From assembly GCA_900618425.1 (NCBI GenBank), contig UZAN01040864.1, forward strand, positions 34,075 through 68,531: DNA of 34,457 nucleotides, written 5' to 3'. The notes beneath the pieces are model-generated. The model was not told the origin of the DNA. It was given only the letters and a program-made list of their open reading frames with translations, and ran no database searches. A program made the position numbers and the translations under genes. Source of the DNA: Echinostoma caproni (lineage: Eukaryota > Platyhelminthes > Trematoda > Plagiorchiida > Echinostomatidae). Positions 10,995 to 21,899 of this stretch are shown here, piece by piece. Numbering within the stretch: position 1 is the first letter of the stretch; every line of letters begins with the position of its first letter.

Positions 10995-13900
10995 AATGTA
11001 CCCATGTCTTTAAAAATATTTTCTCACGGTTTATTATTTACCTTGTGACGGTTAGAGTGTATGATTTTTTTAACTGAAACGTGAGATTCGGTGCTGGCAA
11101 AAGTTAAACACAGTACAATGCAATAGAATATGATGTTTGAAAATCCGATTCAGAGAAGAGCGATTTATGTGGGCAAAATACGTGAGCAAATTAATATAAT
11201 CCAAAAGGAGAATTCTCATTTATATGTCCGCTAAATAAACCAATAGACTGCCCTTCACATTTTACCATAATTTATTGCTGAGCTGATGTGGGACAATATC
11301 ACATTCAATCTCGTGAATAAGGCTGGAAAAACGAAGCTTTGAGAGAAACAAATGTGATGAAAATCAGGAAGCTGCACGATTTTGGTCAATACCTGTAGAT
11401 CGTCTTGATATTCATAATTTATGACTCAAATAACGAATAATGATAACTCTATTTACCACAGCAATGATTAGATAGGTAAATTAGTGCATCGGGTAAACAG
11501 GCAGTGAACCCAATTTGTTAGGTATTTCATGCTATCCACCGATATCAGAATAGTAAATCTTAAATTTAACGGTGTATTATTTTCAGCTCCATCTTTGGAA
11601 AGATAATGATGGTGAGAATGGCGTTCTCAAAACCAAAACTTTAGAGAGTAAATAAAACGTGGGTGGTTTTCTCAGTTGCAAAGAAGCACAATCTGGTGGT
11701 AAACTAGGAATAGACTAATCCCAGCTAAAAGAACAACAAATGACAAATCGCATAGGAAGCTGAACCGTTGGATTAGTAATTACGGAGAGAAAAATGGTAA
11801 GACCCTTGTAAATTATATAAGTATGATGTGTTAGTTCATTAATTCACACCCAATATCTTTTCGAAAAAGGGTTCATACAAGACCCAACCAAATTATGCTG
11901 GAATTGCAAATTAGCAAGATGTAAAAGAAAGGCTGCGTTTGTAGGCGAATTTGTCATAACATAAAAGCTTTATCATTTTGACAAAAGGTAGATCAGAACT
12001 GCAATAGTGGGTCTGTTAAATAATTTTACATTTGATTCCCGTTTATCCGATTTCTTTCAAAAAAGTGACAAAAACAGCGCATCAGGCAAACTTACTTTTC
12101 CTCCTAGTCTTCTGATGTAAAATATATGTATATGCTATAATAAAATGCAATATTTGTTGTGGATTTAATATCGTTAACAACACTTCCTAAAAGTAACTAC
12201 ATTTATGGCCCCCTGTAGGGTGTTCTCGCACATTTTAATATCAACCTGAGCGTAATTTATACTGTTTTTCTTAAATAAATTTAAACTCTTATTTTTTTAT
12301 GGCGCATCACGAAGCTGAAGTTTATTGAATCCACTGAGATCTGCCAAGACTGGATTCAGGTAATAACGCAAGTACAATAATCAATGTCCGCGTTCATTTA
12401 CGAGCGTTTGGGTTTTGCTGTGTTTGCTAGAACGATTCAGTGATTGGAACACGAATAAGTTGAAATGAAAGAATGTTTCAGGTAGTGCATACTCTGAGGT
12501 CGAAAGAGTAAGAGCTACTTCTCTTTAGGCACCTATCTATAGGGATGACTCCTGATGTGATTATTCCTGAACAGTATCGATAAATGATTCAGAGTTTGAT
12601 ATACAAGGATCAAATCTCAACGATTTTGCTGGTATTGAGATAAATAGTGTCCTCGTATTTGTAAAGTCACAGCTCGAATCGTAGTTAAAGTTCTGTCATT
12701 GTTCTGTTTGCTACTCCCTGTGGAAATTTATTCGGCTTTTCTCAAAACTTAGCTATGGATTTCCAACGAGGTTGGTTGTCTTTGGTGTGGGTGCAAATAC
12801 ATTCTGAGAGCTAACAGGTAAATGCGTCTGTACTTGATCAATCGAACTTACCTTAGAGCAAGTAAGAACGCTTTTAAATAATACGCGGAACATCAATAAG
12901 CCTTCAGGCAACTAATCTCAAATCTTTCTCGTTTCCAGCACGTGACAACTGCTAATTTTCAAATCTTATGCAAAGCGACCATTGTGACTCATTGATATAG
13001 CCAAACATCAGACAATATTAAGTTGAATGTTATTGATAAGAGATCGGCGGTGAGCTGTGTCGAGCGTTTTCTGTAATTTTATTATATTACATTGTTACAT
13101 GGTAAATTATACCATTACTATAGTATTATATAATGCTGAGGACGTTTCCCATGTTTTTGGCTTCTTGAGCGTGTAGTAACGTTTATACCCCAAGAAGATC
13201 GGGACCATCGTTTATGCATACAAGTAAAAGGTGGGGACCGGGTACGGATCTCTGCAGAAGCCCATGGACTGCGCAATCAGTCCAGCTAGCGAATCGTTAA
13301 CTCAAAATAAAGGAGTATGTTGTCAAAGATATTTTCTACCTAGTCGAAGAGCAGTCCTCGGAATAGAAAAGAACAAAGTAGAGTTATTTTAAAAAGTGAA
13401 CACTAACATAACCTTTGAAACCCTAAAAGAAATGTAGAGATAAATCCGTGGTGTGTTACTTCGTTTTCAACTCTTTTTTCGTTAGAAAGGAATTTTCACG
13501 CAAGCACCATGGGAATTGAGAACAAGTTAATGGATCTGTTTTCCTGAGTCTTTTCGGATTTCAGTTCAAATTTTAACGTGGTCCCCCGTTGTAAACGTTC
13601 TGATTTACCGTTGCACACATTCTTGAACTTTGTAAATTCTAACATTGTGACGGCTTTACAGTAAATCGTGATGACGTCTAGTTTCTCTTAAAACCTCTGT
13701 CATAGACGTCGCTGAGTCGTGAAAACATTTCTTTGGTTTGAACTTTGTCCAGTAAAACACCTAGATTCTGATCATTTACTCAGCTTCCTATGATTATTCT
13801 TTGTATTTTATTATTTTAATGATTAAAAGATATTCAGCTCTAGTCAGCTTTTTATTCTTATTTTTTATCAAGTGAATTAAATACCGAATTTTCTCATTGT

Positions 13901-15390
13901 CCGATGTGTCAATAAACGTGCCGAATAATGTAGACAGAAAATGTAAGTTTTTAGTGAGCCTATTCTTAGCATAGCTATCATAGAAACCTGTATAGGAGGA
14001 ATAATGAAGGAAAGAAAATCGCCTCTCCAAAACTCATTGTGAGAAAACAGACAAAAAGTAGCAAATTTTAACATTTCTGGCCAGACAGCTGTTGCGTAGA
14101 GTAATGGTATTTGAAAACCTGAGAAAGCTACATAGCTAGTGATTTCGTCCGTCGAAAACTAACAAGTACTAACCAAGGTGAAGTTATAAAAGCGAAGCCT
14201 AAGGAAACTTATCAGGAAGCAATGTGTTAACTGTCAAACTTAGAATTTGTCCATTTTAAGTTGAATATCGTTGTTTGAATTGTTGCACCACATTGTCTGT
14301 CTGGTGATTCTCCTTCTATTCCCGTTTGTGCAGTTCATCGAATGTATCTCGTCACGCACATCGTCGTCTGCATTTATCTACAGGCATGCATTCAATGAAC
14401 GCAATGTGTGCCTCTTGAAAAGCTACTCGGGAAGTGTGCTTGCAAGCCTCAATTCAGTGGCGAAAACCGTATCACTAAAAGTGCCGTTTCTGATAGCCGT
14501 GTCGAGCAGATGAACACTTGTCGTTGCTTACATGGTCACGATTAGAAACTGAGTCAATACCATATGATAACATTTTACATTTTAAAATAACTGATCGGCA
14601 GGCAATTTGGGTATCATATTTTGAGAGAATGTAAAACGCACATCAATAAGCTGTCCAATGCACAGTGTCCTTCATAATGTGATGTCATTTTTGATGAATT
14701 TCTAAGTAAAAGAGAAGGTAACTAAAATTTTGAGCGTTTTACTTTCATTATTTCAAGTGTTTTGTGCATCTAATTTAGCACCTTTGAGGAAAGCATGCAG
14801 AGAGGTAAACGAGGATTAGAGTAGGAATCCGTGCTCCAAACGTTTATTATCGATACTCGATCAAACAAAATTCACTTTTCATTCATTTAAATTTAGTAAA
14901 TATGACGTTTTTGAAACTATTCGTTCATTATCCAATCCTTGTACTTTTTTCCATTCATAAGCCTATGCTGGTACAGTCACTTTTCAAGAGGGGAGCTACC
15001 GTCAGTCAAAGGCCATCTGGGGTCGTACAGAAACTGGGAAGGTTTGAGGCAATGGTAGTATGTAATCATGGAATCTTCGGATCTCCGTAATGATGACCTT
15101 AAATTTTTGATTATTTTAATCAAATCTAAAACCATATAGTTCATTTCAAAGGTCAAAGGTATGATGTACGTGCAAACTAGATTTAGTGATGAATCTTCTT
15201 ATGAAATGTATTAACTTTCGGAATGCTTTTGGATGGACTCTAAAACCTGAAGGTCGTTCATTTTTAAGAAGCACAAGGTACTGTACCCGGAACATGCTTC
15301 CCATTTCTCCCCACAGCCATCCATTGGTCAAAAAGATAGTACACGTGCTTCCTGTCTGTGAAGCTTACAGTTCAAACTTCAGTTTGGGAG
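10995..15390. other. AT-rich stretch without a supported gene
   Basis: No frame above 80 codons up to 15.1 kb, and no recognised repeat, RNA gene or splice-framed exon. A perfect small hairpin occurs at 15106-15124 (TTTGATTA, TTT, TAATCAAA). The 135-codon frame starting at 15186 runs through a decayed hammerhead and is most likely fortuitous. Confidence 0.55.
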
Positions 15391-15480
15391 ATGCATTTGC
15401 GCTGCTAATGAGACCCAGCGAGGTCGAAACAGCACAACTGTACTTCATCACATTTCAGCTAACCTTTCCTTTGCTCTCTG
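15391..15480 (+). ncRNA. Decayed hammerhead-SINE fragment (copy C)
   Basis: The string aligns with copy A from GATG..TT.GC.CTGCT.ATGAGACCC onward. Helix II is GACC (15412-15415) with GGTC (15422-15425), and GAAAC is intact at 15426-15430. The first core block is CTAATGA, so the essential G5 is A. Helix III is longer than in copy A: ACAG (15429-15432) and CTGT (15438-15441) around a CACAA loop. Helix I no longer pairs, because GCGCTG faces CTTCAT. The tail still matches copy A (ATTTC.G.T.AC.CTT..TTTGCT). No A or B box is recognisable upstream, so this is a 5'-truncated, catalytically dead copy of a related subfamily. Confidence 0.7.
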
Positions 15481-15599
15481 AACTAATATGTGTGCGAGAA
15501 AGCATCCAAAACAACAATGAAATCGGTATTGGGTTTGTAGATTTGACATATTACACAGATTCACATTTATTTGATATTGTATGCAAAATGTGAATAGAA

Positions 15600-18090
15600 C
15601 AGATTTTCGAGGGAATATGTGAAAAATAATAAATAAAATGTTATTCTCTTCTTTGTAAAAAGTATTTCAGTTTATTGTTAAGCGAATAAAAAAGAGTAAC
15701 CAGATTAGTAATGATTCAACTTAACTCGGGATCGTTTAGCATTTATTGAGACATATACAAGTCAAAACTAATCTTGATGACAAAATGGAAATGTTCACCA
15801 GTTAGGCTGGAACAGACAGTTTTCTGTTATTAAACGGGCAATTCATGACTTACAACAAGGCTGGTTATTTATGATAACCGTCCTCATGTACTCTGCGTTG
15901 CCTCCATCGCAGAGACGTTTACTTTTAATTCCATGGTTTTCAATCTATTCGTATTCTGACGGTATATGCATGTGAACGACGAGCAGTCCCCCCCCACACA
16001 GTAGATTGATAGGAACTTAAAAAAAGGCAAAGTGGATCAGTTCGGGAAAGAGGAAGAAAAGAACATTATACATTTGAAAGGTTTGGACGAAGACGGTCAT
16101 GGTGACACGTCACTGTTGGCACATGTCTCACAACAGTAGGCAGGTACATCCAACTATCATTGAGTGCACGAATCAATACTGATTAGAGTTTCGAATTTCT
16201 GAACCAGATGAAGGATTCACTAGGAGCTGATTTTGGTGTATCTCTTTTACCATCTGATGCAAATATTATGTTAACGAGTAAACGTTAGGTAACTGTAGCA
16301 AGTCAGAAGGTGTCATTTTAATTCTAAAAATAAGACATTTTCAAGCACATGATGCGTACAACTGTAAAATACAGTTCTTTATCGGAAATCCCTGAGGTAC
16401 GCTAGCCAAAAAATGATCGTGAATCATCATGCGAACTATGCTCCTGTAATAAGATGTGTGTTACTCACTAGTAAAGAGGTGCCGTGTAGCACAGATGCAA
16501 GTTTTTAAAACACTGTTCTATATTTTGCTAGCATGAAAGTGTATTGGAAAGCCGCCTGTCCAATGCATTAATCTTGAACCTTGGTCACAATCAAGAAGGA
16601 AAATACAAAACGACAAATGTTTATCTAACGAAAATAAATAATTAAAATTGGTAAGGCACAAGGCTAATATGTTTTAGCCAATGATTTGTCGGTACAGAAT
16701 CAAGCAAGAATCGTTCCAAGAACGTTTGCTGATCACTGTGCACCGATAGCTATTAATACTCTCATTGGCTCTAAGTTCAAGTCCAGCCAATAAAGCATAT
16801 TAAATCTTGATGAAATTCATCATCCTTCGTACCGGGCTATTGGCTTTAAGAAATCAATATCATTCATTGTTGTCCGTCTGTTAGTGATAAGGCAACAATA
16901 AAAAATCATAATATGTTGCTGTTCGATTGAGAGAATTTTCAAAGAAATAGACTGACAGATGAATAGCTATTACGAAAATGCGTCAATTGTTCTATTTTGG
17001 ATGCACAATAACAAATCAGCCGTAATGGAATCCCATTGGTTTACATATTTCCGTTTTGTATGAAGAGAGTTTCCTAATAGGTTTCTAAAATGCCGAGGAT
17101 TGTGACTGGTATGCTGTCCAAAATTTGAGCTCCAAAATCAGATAAGGGAAGACACAACTTCTAGTAAAAGTTACTCATCTTCAGCAAACGACACGTGAGT
17201 TCTTGGCACTTTTATGTAGGCTGCTTTTATTTAAAATAAAGACCCTAAACGTCTAGCGAACGTAAGGATTTTTATTAGAAATGTTTCGGAAGTTCATGTT
17301 TGTAGTTTGCTGAGAACCGAAAAAGTGCAATTCACATGACCTTGTGCTGACAAAAGGAGCTGAGAGAAGCAGACGGTTCAACGTATTTCGGGTCTGGTAT
17401 AAATAATACTGAGGTGTTGACGCACGAACTTGGTTTGCCACTCTTGAGTTTATTACGGTGCATACAGCATTGCCCTTTGATGTTATACAATTTGTATTCA
17501 GGAAATCGGCTGTATTGGCTCAGATAATTCTGTAGTTGAATACAATACAGTGAAATCGCAAAGACCCAATAGGCTGCAATTACCGTTGATGAGCTACTAG
17601 TGGTAACATCACTCCCAGTTCCACCGAGGAAAAACAAGTTGCAAATATCTACCGCTATTTATAGAGTTTAGATATACATCCTTAGCTATGTTAAACCGAA
17701 GCAGTTGAGAGATTTGAGGAAAACCATGGTATCATGGTATTGTGAGATATTACACACACTTGAGTAGTTTGCACGCACCAAAAAACGGTTTTTGGATTCG
17801 CACGCAATTCGTGACTGGAGTGAAGGATTTACTTTTGTACCTACAGAAATTGCGCGTCTACTGATAGACTGTTGGAATAGGATATGGATACGCCCACCCG
17901 ATGCCAAGTTTACAGTAAACGGCAGGTGGTCGACGGCGTTGGGATGACCTTTGACTCGTTTTCTTCCAGTTTCCAATAATCGATATTCTTCGAATAACAG
18001 CTCCAAACTGGTTCCGAATCATTACCTAAGTGGATTATTCTCTATTTACTCTTCCCCCTTTGCCCATTCATGTTACATTCACCGCCCAAA
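15600..18090. other. Stretch without a supported gene
   Basis: Two adjacent minus-strand frames, 17332-17637 (101 codons) and 17686-18006 (106 codons), are the longest here. Neither contains a motif I recognise, and no convincing acceptor/donor pair supports them. The rest is AT-rich sequence with no visible repeat. Confidence 0.5.
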
Positions 18091-18133
18091 TAAAGAAGGT
18101 GTTCGATGATGACCGATTGATGACCGACAAAGA

Positions 18134-18178
18134 GCACCAGACAGCTGTTTCTTCTTGTCGGGGACTCGTCAGCAGCGC
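18134..18178 (-). ncRNA. Hammerhead-like sequence with damaged helix II (copy D)
   Basis: On the minus strand helix I pairs GCGCTG with TGGTGC (three wobbles). The core CTGACGA is acceptable because position 7 is variable. GAAAC is intact, and helix III is ACA/TGT around GC, with cleavage expected after GTC. The expected helix II strand GGAC reads AGAA, so helix II cannot form in the normal register. Cleavage is doubtful. Confidence 0.65.
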
Positions 18179-18199
18179 ATTTTTTTTGTTTCTCTTTCT

Positions 18200-18210
18200 G
18201 GAATCGAACT
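18200..18210 (-). promoter_or_regulatory. Pol III B box of SINE copy D
   Basis: Minus-strand AGTTCGATTCC differs from GGTTCGANTCC at one position. Confidence 0.65.
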
Positions 18211-18241
18211 GCAAACATTTGAGTCGGGACCTCAAACCCTA

Positions 18242-18252
18242 CCCCTGAGCTA
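18242..18252 (-). promoter_or_regulatory. Pol III A box of SINE copy D
   Basis: Minus-strand TAGCTCAGGGG fits TRGYNNARNNG and lies 31 nt upstream of the B box. Confidence 0.65.
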
Positions 18253-18275
18253 CACGGTTTAGTCAACCAATCCAA

Positions 18276-21200
18276 GATGTGGTATATAGATGAGATCTCC
18301 TAGATGACTAGTAGGGAGGAGAATTTGAAAAAGTAGGTTCACGTCAATAGAAAACCGGGGATTTAATTGCATATTTTTAGATTGAGAATAATCATATACC
18401 AAATACAAATGCTTTTGGAACTAGTTGAGGACTAAAAAACGTAATGAACCCTTGGTTGAGAGTAACACAGAATCTAATACGTCCCCTAAGAATGTCTAAC
18501 TTGCCGAGTGCAAACAACTGGAATGCAACTGCCCAGTGTTGTTTTCAACCCAATATCTTACCTTCATGAGGAGAGATTAGGTTTCACCTTTAAGGCCAAG
18601 AAACAACAATTACTGAACCCAATAAACGTTCTTTGGACGATGGTAAAGTCTTTTGGTTGTTTGAGATGTAAAGCTGTGCAAGAAAGAAGACATCAAAATT
18701 CATATGCAATATCAGACAGTAGTTTGCAAGCAACGTCAGTTTTATGTGACTGCAATTTTCGGATATTTGGGGAAGTGAGAGTATATACGTTTCACCATAT
18801 TCTCTGGGTTAACCACAAAGGGAAATGAGATAAAAGACAGTCAAAGTCCTCCGTTGAGTAGGAGGATGCGTGAAAAAGTAAAAACATTTTAGAAAGAATA
18901 TCAGTATAAATCTATAATTCTCTAGAGATCAACATGGACGGTATTCACATCAGTGAAATTTCACTTGTTTTACAAACCAACCACTCTGAGGATCGGTAAA
19001 CATTACACCGTTTCCATTTCTTTTCCTGAAAAGTCTATTTAAATCCTTCGCACAGTGCTTTTGCTGAAGCAGATAAAATAAAGTCTACATATCTTAAAGA
19101 CGTAGTTTATTCTTTTAGTTAAAATAGTGTTCATGATTTACTACCATATTATTCAAAGGAAACAAAAGCACCCCAAGTTGTACATCTTTAGACCACATGT
19201 GGCGCAGGTATGACAGTAGAATGGCCAAAGTTCGTTGGACACGTTAAAGGCAACCGTTTGTCAGAAATTGTATTCCTCAGGTGACTCATCTAAAAGCCGT
19301 CTCTCTCAGGTCCATTGCGGGCAATGTATATTTGGCCTGAACGGAGTAGTTGGAAACCATTTGGCAAAAGAATAACAGTGTAAACCGACAAACTCGCATA
19401 GACGACAAGACATGGAAGATGACACTACAAAATAGCTCAAAGACAGACATCTGGGACATCTTGTTTGGTTGGTCGGTAAGATTGTAGCAACTCACATTCA
19501 TGTAATAAACAATTGTACCATCGTGACTGTCTCAACATTTTGCAAAAGCAAAAAAGGATAAATCCTCGCCGCATCACTCATCTCAACCAGAAAGAAATTT
19601 ATGCCCCATATTTAGTTCTGTTTACAAGCATGAATCATTTAGTGACATTTTTCGATTTGAGGCTATAAACCTGCATACCTGTTTCAGGTTTATTTTATTG
19701 CGCATCAGGTTCAAAACCTCGAGTTTCTGCAAAGTTTGTACAGGATTTTCAAGATTATTGCGAGAGAATGAGTATACCATGATTTGTATATTGTAATAAT
19801 ATATTACTTATAAATAAAGTTTACGTAACCACTTCATCGTTCGGTATGCTTTGGAAGTGATAGATTTGTTTAATACAATGTTGCACCAATTCTTTATCGA
19901 AACTGGTTGAAAATCAAGGAAAAGTTCGAGCAGTAACAGAGTCCTGTTGAAGTTGGGTTCGTTTTCGTCCCAAAGTGTTGACTGATGATGTTCTCTCTTT
20001 TGATCAATGAGCTTCTAGTTGGCTGGTTCAAAGCCATCAAATGTAATTATCCAGCCAACGAATGAAAAAAAGAAGTTCAAACATTTAGTGAATGGTAGTA
20101 GAAAATCCGAATTGAAGTCACTTATTCAGCTCTTTGCTCCAGTTGTGCATTCGCCCTAAAGATGTGTTAGTTTACACTTCTGTAGATTTGTTATCTGTGA
20201 CGTTTTAGTGGATACCTCAGTATGCCCCCACTTACCTTCTAGTTTCCAAGAACTTTCAAACAGGATATACTGGATAACGCGTTTGAATTTAGTTTAGTAA
20301 TATCCACTTCACAAAACCGCTGTAAAGAAAATTGAATTTTTATGAATCATTTATCAAAGAGATATTTTTATAGGTTAATCACAAAGCATTTTGGTTTTAG
20401 TTAACTCAGGATATTTTGTTTTATCCAGTTTGTGTGGTCACATTTTAGCGCATGCATTATTTAAAATAAATGCAAATCATAAAATATATAAATAGTCAAA
20501 ATGCAGACTAGAGACAAGACCATCCAGAATGCCTGGTGCCTCTGAACAATCAAATTTGCCAATCCAAGCTTGATACCCTAAATAGACTACTATATTAATA
20601 AATTGTATTCAATTACACAAGTCAAACCACTGGAATTGTGTAATACATTTAAGAATACAACAAACTGGGTTCAAATTATTTGAAGTTAGTTACTTCTACA
20701 TTAGTATACTTATGGTTAAACCTTTGGCAAATGGATTGACTGAAGTTTGTTTTTAACCACGGTTTTTATCAAATATAATTTATTCTGTAGTCAATGAGTT
20801 TCCTTTCAGTGAAGGTTTTGTGTTTGTATCACATTGGAAAAATTGAAACGGGGAATTTGTTCATGTATTGACTTTCTATTTAATTCCATAGGAAATGATT
20901 TTTTCTGAAAAATGTTACCATACTTTTTCTACCACTTTTACCCCAATAATGTTCGACTTCACAGTTATGTATTTCAACTACAATTTTACTTCAACGGTTG
21001 CGAAGGAAGTTACCTTATCAGTTTGTAATCGTTAGAAATCAATTTTAATTAATCATATGAGCTATGAACTTGTATGATAATGCAGCCTAATTGATGTTAC
21101 AAGATAGCGACAGGTTAAGAAAGGGAAAAGTTTTCCTTTCTTAAAACGTGATTGCTCCAGTGTATTTCTCATGTAAGAATACGAATCATTTGCGTAAACA

Positions 21201-21437
21201 AGACCCAGGAAAAAATGAATCCACAAAGTTTGATTTTCAATAATCTTTCGCCTGAACTGGTGGAAAATAAATACAAGTCTGATAAGAATGGAATACCTAT
21301 TGCTGGAAAAACTGTTTAGTATAAGGTCAAATAGGCGAAAGTTGAAGAGAGTAAAGTTCCTTTTCCGGATTGTGTTTCACGTACAATTCATAACCGAAAT
21401 ATAACAATCCTGTGTCTCGGATCAGAGCATAGTCAAC
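18276..21437. other. Stretch without a supported gene
   Basis: The longest frame is 106 codons (18508-18828 plus), with no recognised domain. There is a near-perfect hairpin at 21115-21144 and a 9-bp inverted repeat GTTGGCTGG/CCAGCCAAC at 20018-20026 and 20051-20059. Nothing else is recognised. Confidence 0.5.
21115..21144. repeat. Near-perfect 30-nt palindrome
   Basis: TTAAGAAAGGGAAAA faces TTTTCCTTTCTTAA, leaving one unpaired base. It could extrude as a hairpin; no further role is suggested by its surroundings. Confidence 0.75.
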
Positions 21438-21711
21438 AAATTATAATATTTCATGTGAGTAGTGGAGGATTTGGTTAAATTTCAAATGGGAATTCGTCGT
21501 GTATATAGGAAATGAAGCGTAAACTGAAGAGCTCGGAAGCACTGGACTCACTTGAAATAATCAGTTAGGTTGTGCATGTTTCCAACCGAGTCATAACCCT
21601 GGAGGCTAGTGCTGAGTTGAGCAGGGTCTGTGGCCCGCAACAAACTTGGAAAGATGAGTTGTGCTGTATCATGTAAATGGAAAATGAAAAACGGTCTGAT
21701 CAGCTGCCCGG

Positions 21712-21722
21712 TGGCGTAGTGG
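21712..21722 (+). promoter_or_regulatory. Pol III A box of SINE copy B
   Basis: TGGCGTAGTGG fits TRGYNNARNNG. Confidence 0.7.
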
Positions 21723-21755
21723 GTAGTATGTTTGCGTTCTTCCCATGAAGTCCCG

Positions 21756-21766
21756 GGTTCGATCCC
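21756..21766 (+). promoter_or_regulatory. Pol III B box of SINE copy B
   Basis: GGTTCGATCCC is identical to the box in copy A at the same relative position. Confidence 0.75.
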
Positions 21767-21784
21767 CAGTTGGGTCGATGGATT

Positions 21785-21830
21785 GAAACTGCCGATGAGA
21801 CCCAACCAGATCTAAACAGCTATCCAGTGC
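21785..21830 (+). ncRNA. Decayed hammerhead ribozyme of copy B
   Basis: The core reads CCGATGA instead of CTGATGA (U4 changed). The GAAAC block reads TAAAC (G12 changed), and helix II has lost one pair (GACC against GATC). The 5' helix I strand is AAACTG against CAGTGC, with GC lost. Helix III (ACA...TAT) is also weakened. Two changes in essential core bases make it inactive by known hammerhead rules. Confidence 0.75.
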
Positions 21831-21899
21831 TTCCTAGATTTTCAGTTTACGCTTCATTTGCTATATCCACGACGAATTCCCATTTGAAATCATAAAATG

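Larger units (their letters stand above)
18090..18262 (-). mobile_element. tRNA-derived SINE with hammerhead, second subfamily (copy D)
   Basis: Read on the minus strand, a tRNA-like head (A box 18242-18252, B box 18200-18210) is followed by an A-rich stretch, then a hammerhead-like sequence (18134-18178) and a short duplicated phrase ATCGGTCATCA. The tRNA-like head differs from the one in copies A and B: it reads GTGTAGCTCAGGGGTAG. The ribozyme starts CTGACGAGTCCC, closer to the published schistosome Sm-alpha type than copies A-C are. It is thus a separate subfamily with the same promoter-then-ribozyme order. End points are approximate because no target-site duplication was found. Confidence 0.65.
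21451..21886 (+). mobile_element. Composite SINE with inverted arm and decayed hammerhead (copy B)
   Basis: It has the same architecture as copy A. A minus-strand tail and arm (21451-21546) is followed by about 110 nt not found in copy A, then a plus-strand SINE whose upstream region (TAAATGGAAAATGAAAAA), A box, B box, hammerhead and ACGAATTCCCATTT end all match copy A. Here the long tail sits on the left, minus-strand arm, not on the right. Possible degenerate target duplications flank it: AAATTATAATATT (21438-21450) and AAATCATAAAATG (21887-21899), agreeing at 10 of 13 positions. The two loci show that the inverted-arm layout recurs, so it is probably part of the element and not an accident of one insertion. 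Confidence 0.7.

Noticed and set aside
15186..15593. 135-codon plus-strand ORF, one of the two longest closed frames
   Set aside because: It runs straight through the decayed hammerhead and SINE tail; the same kind of fortuitous peptide (ALLMRP...) appears where copy A is translated, so it is repeat translation and not a gene.
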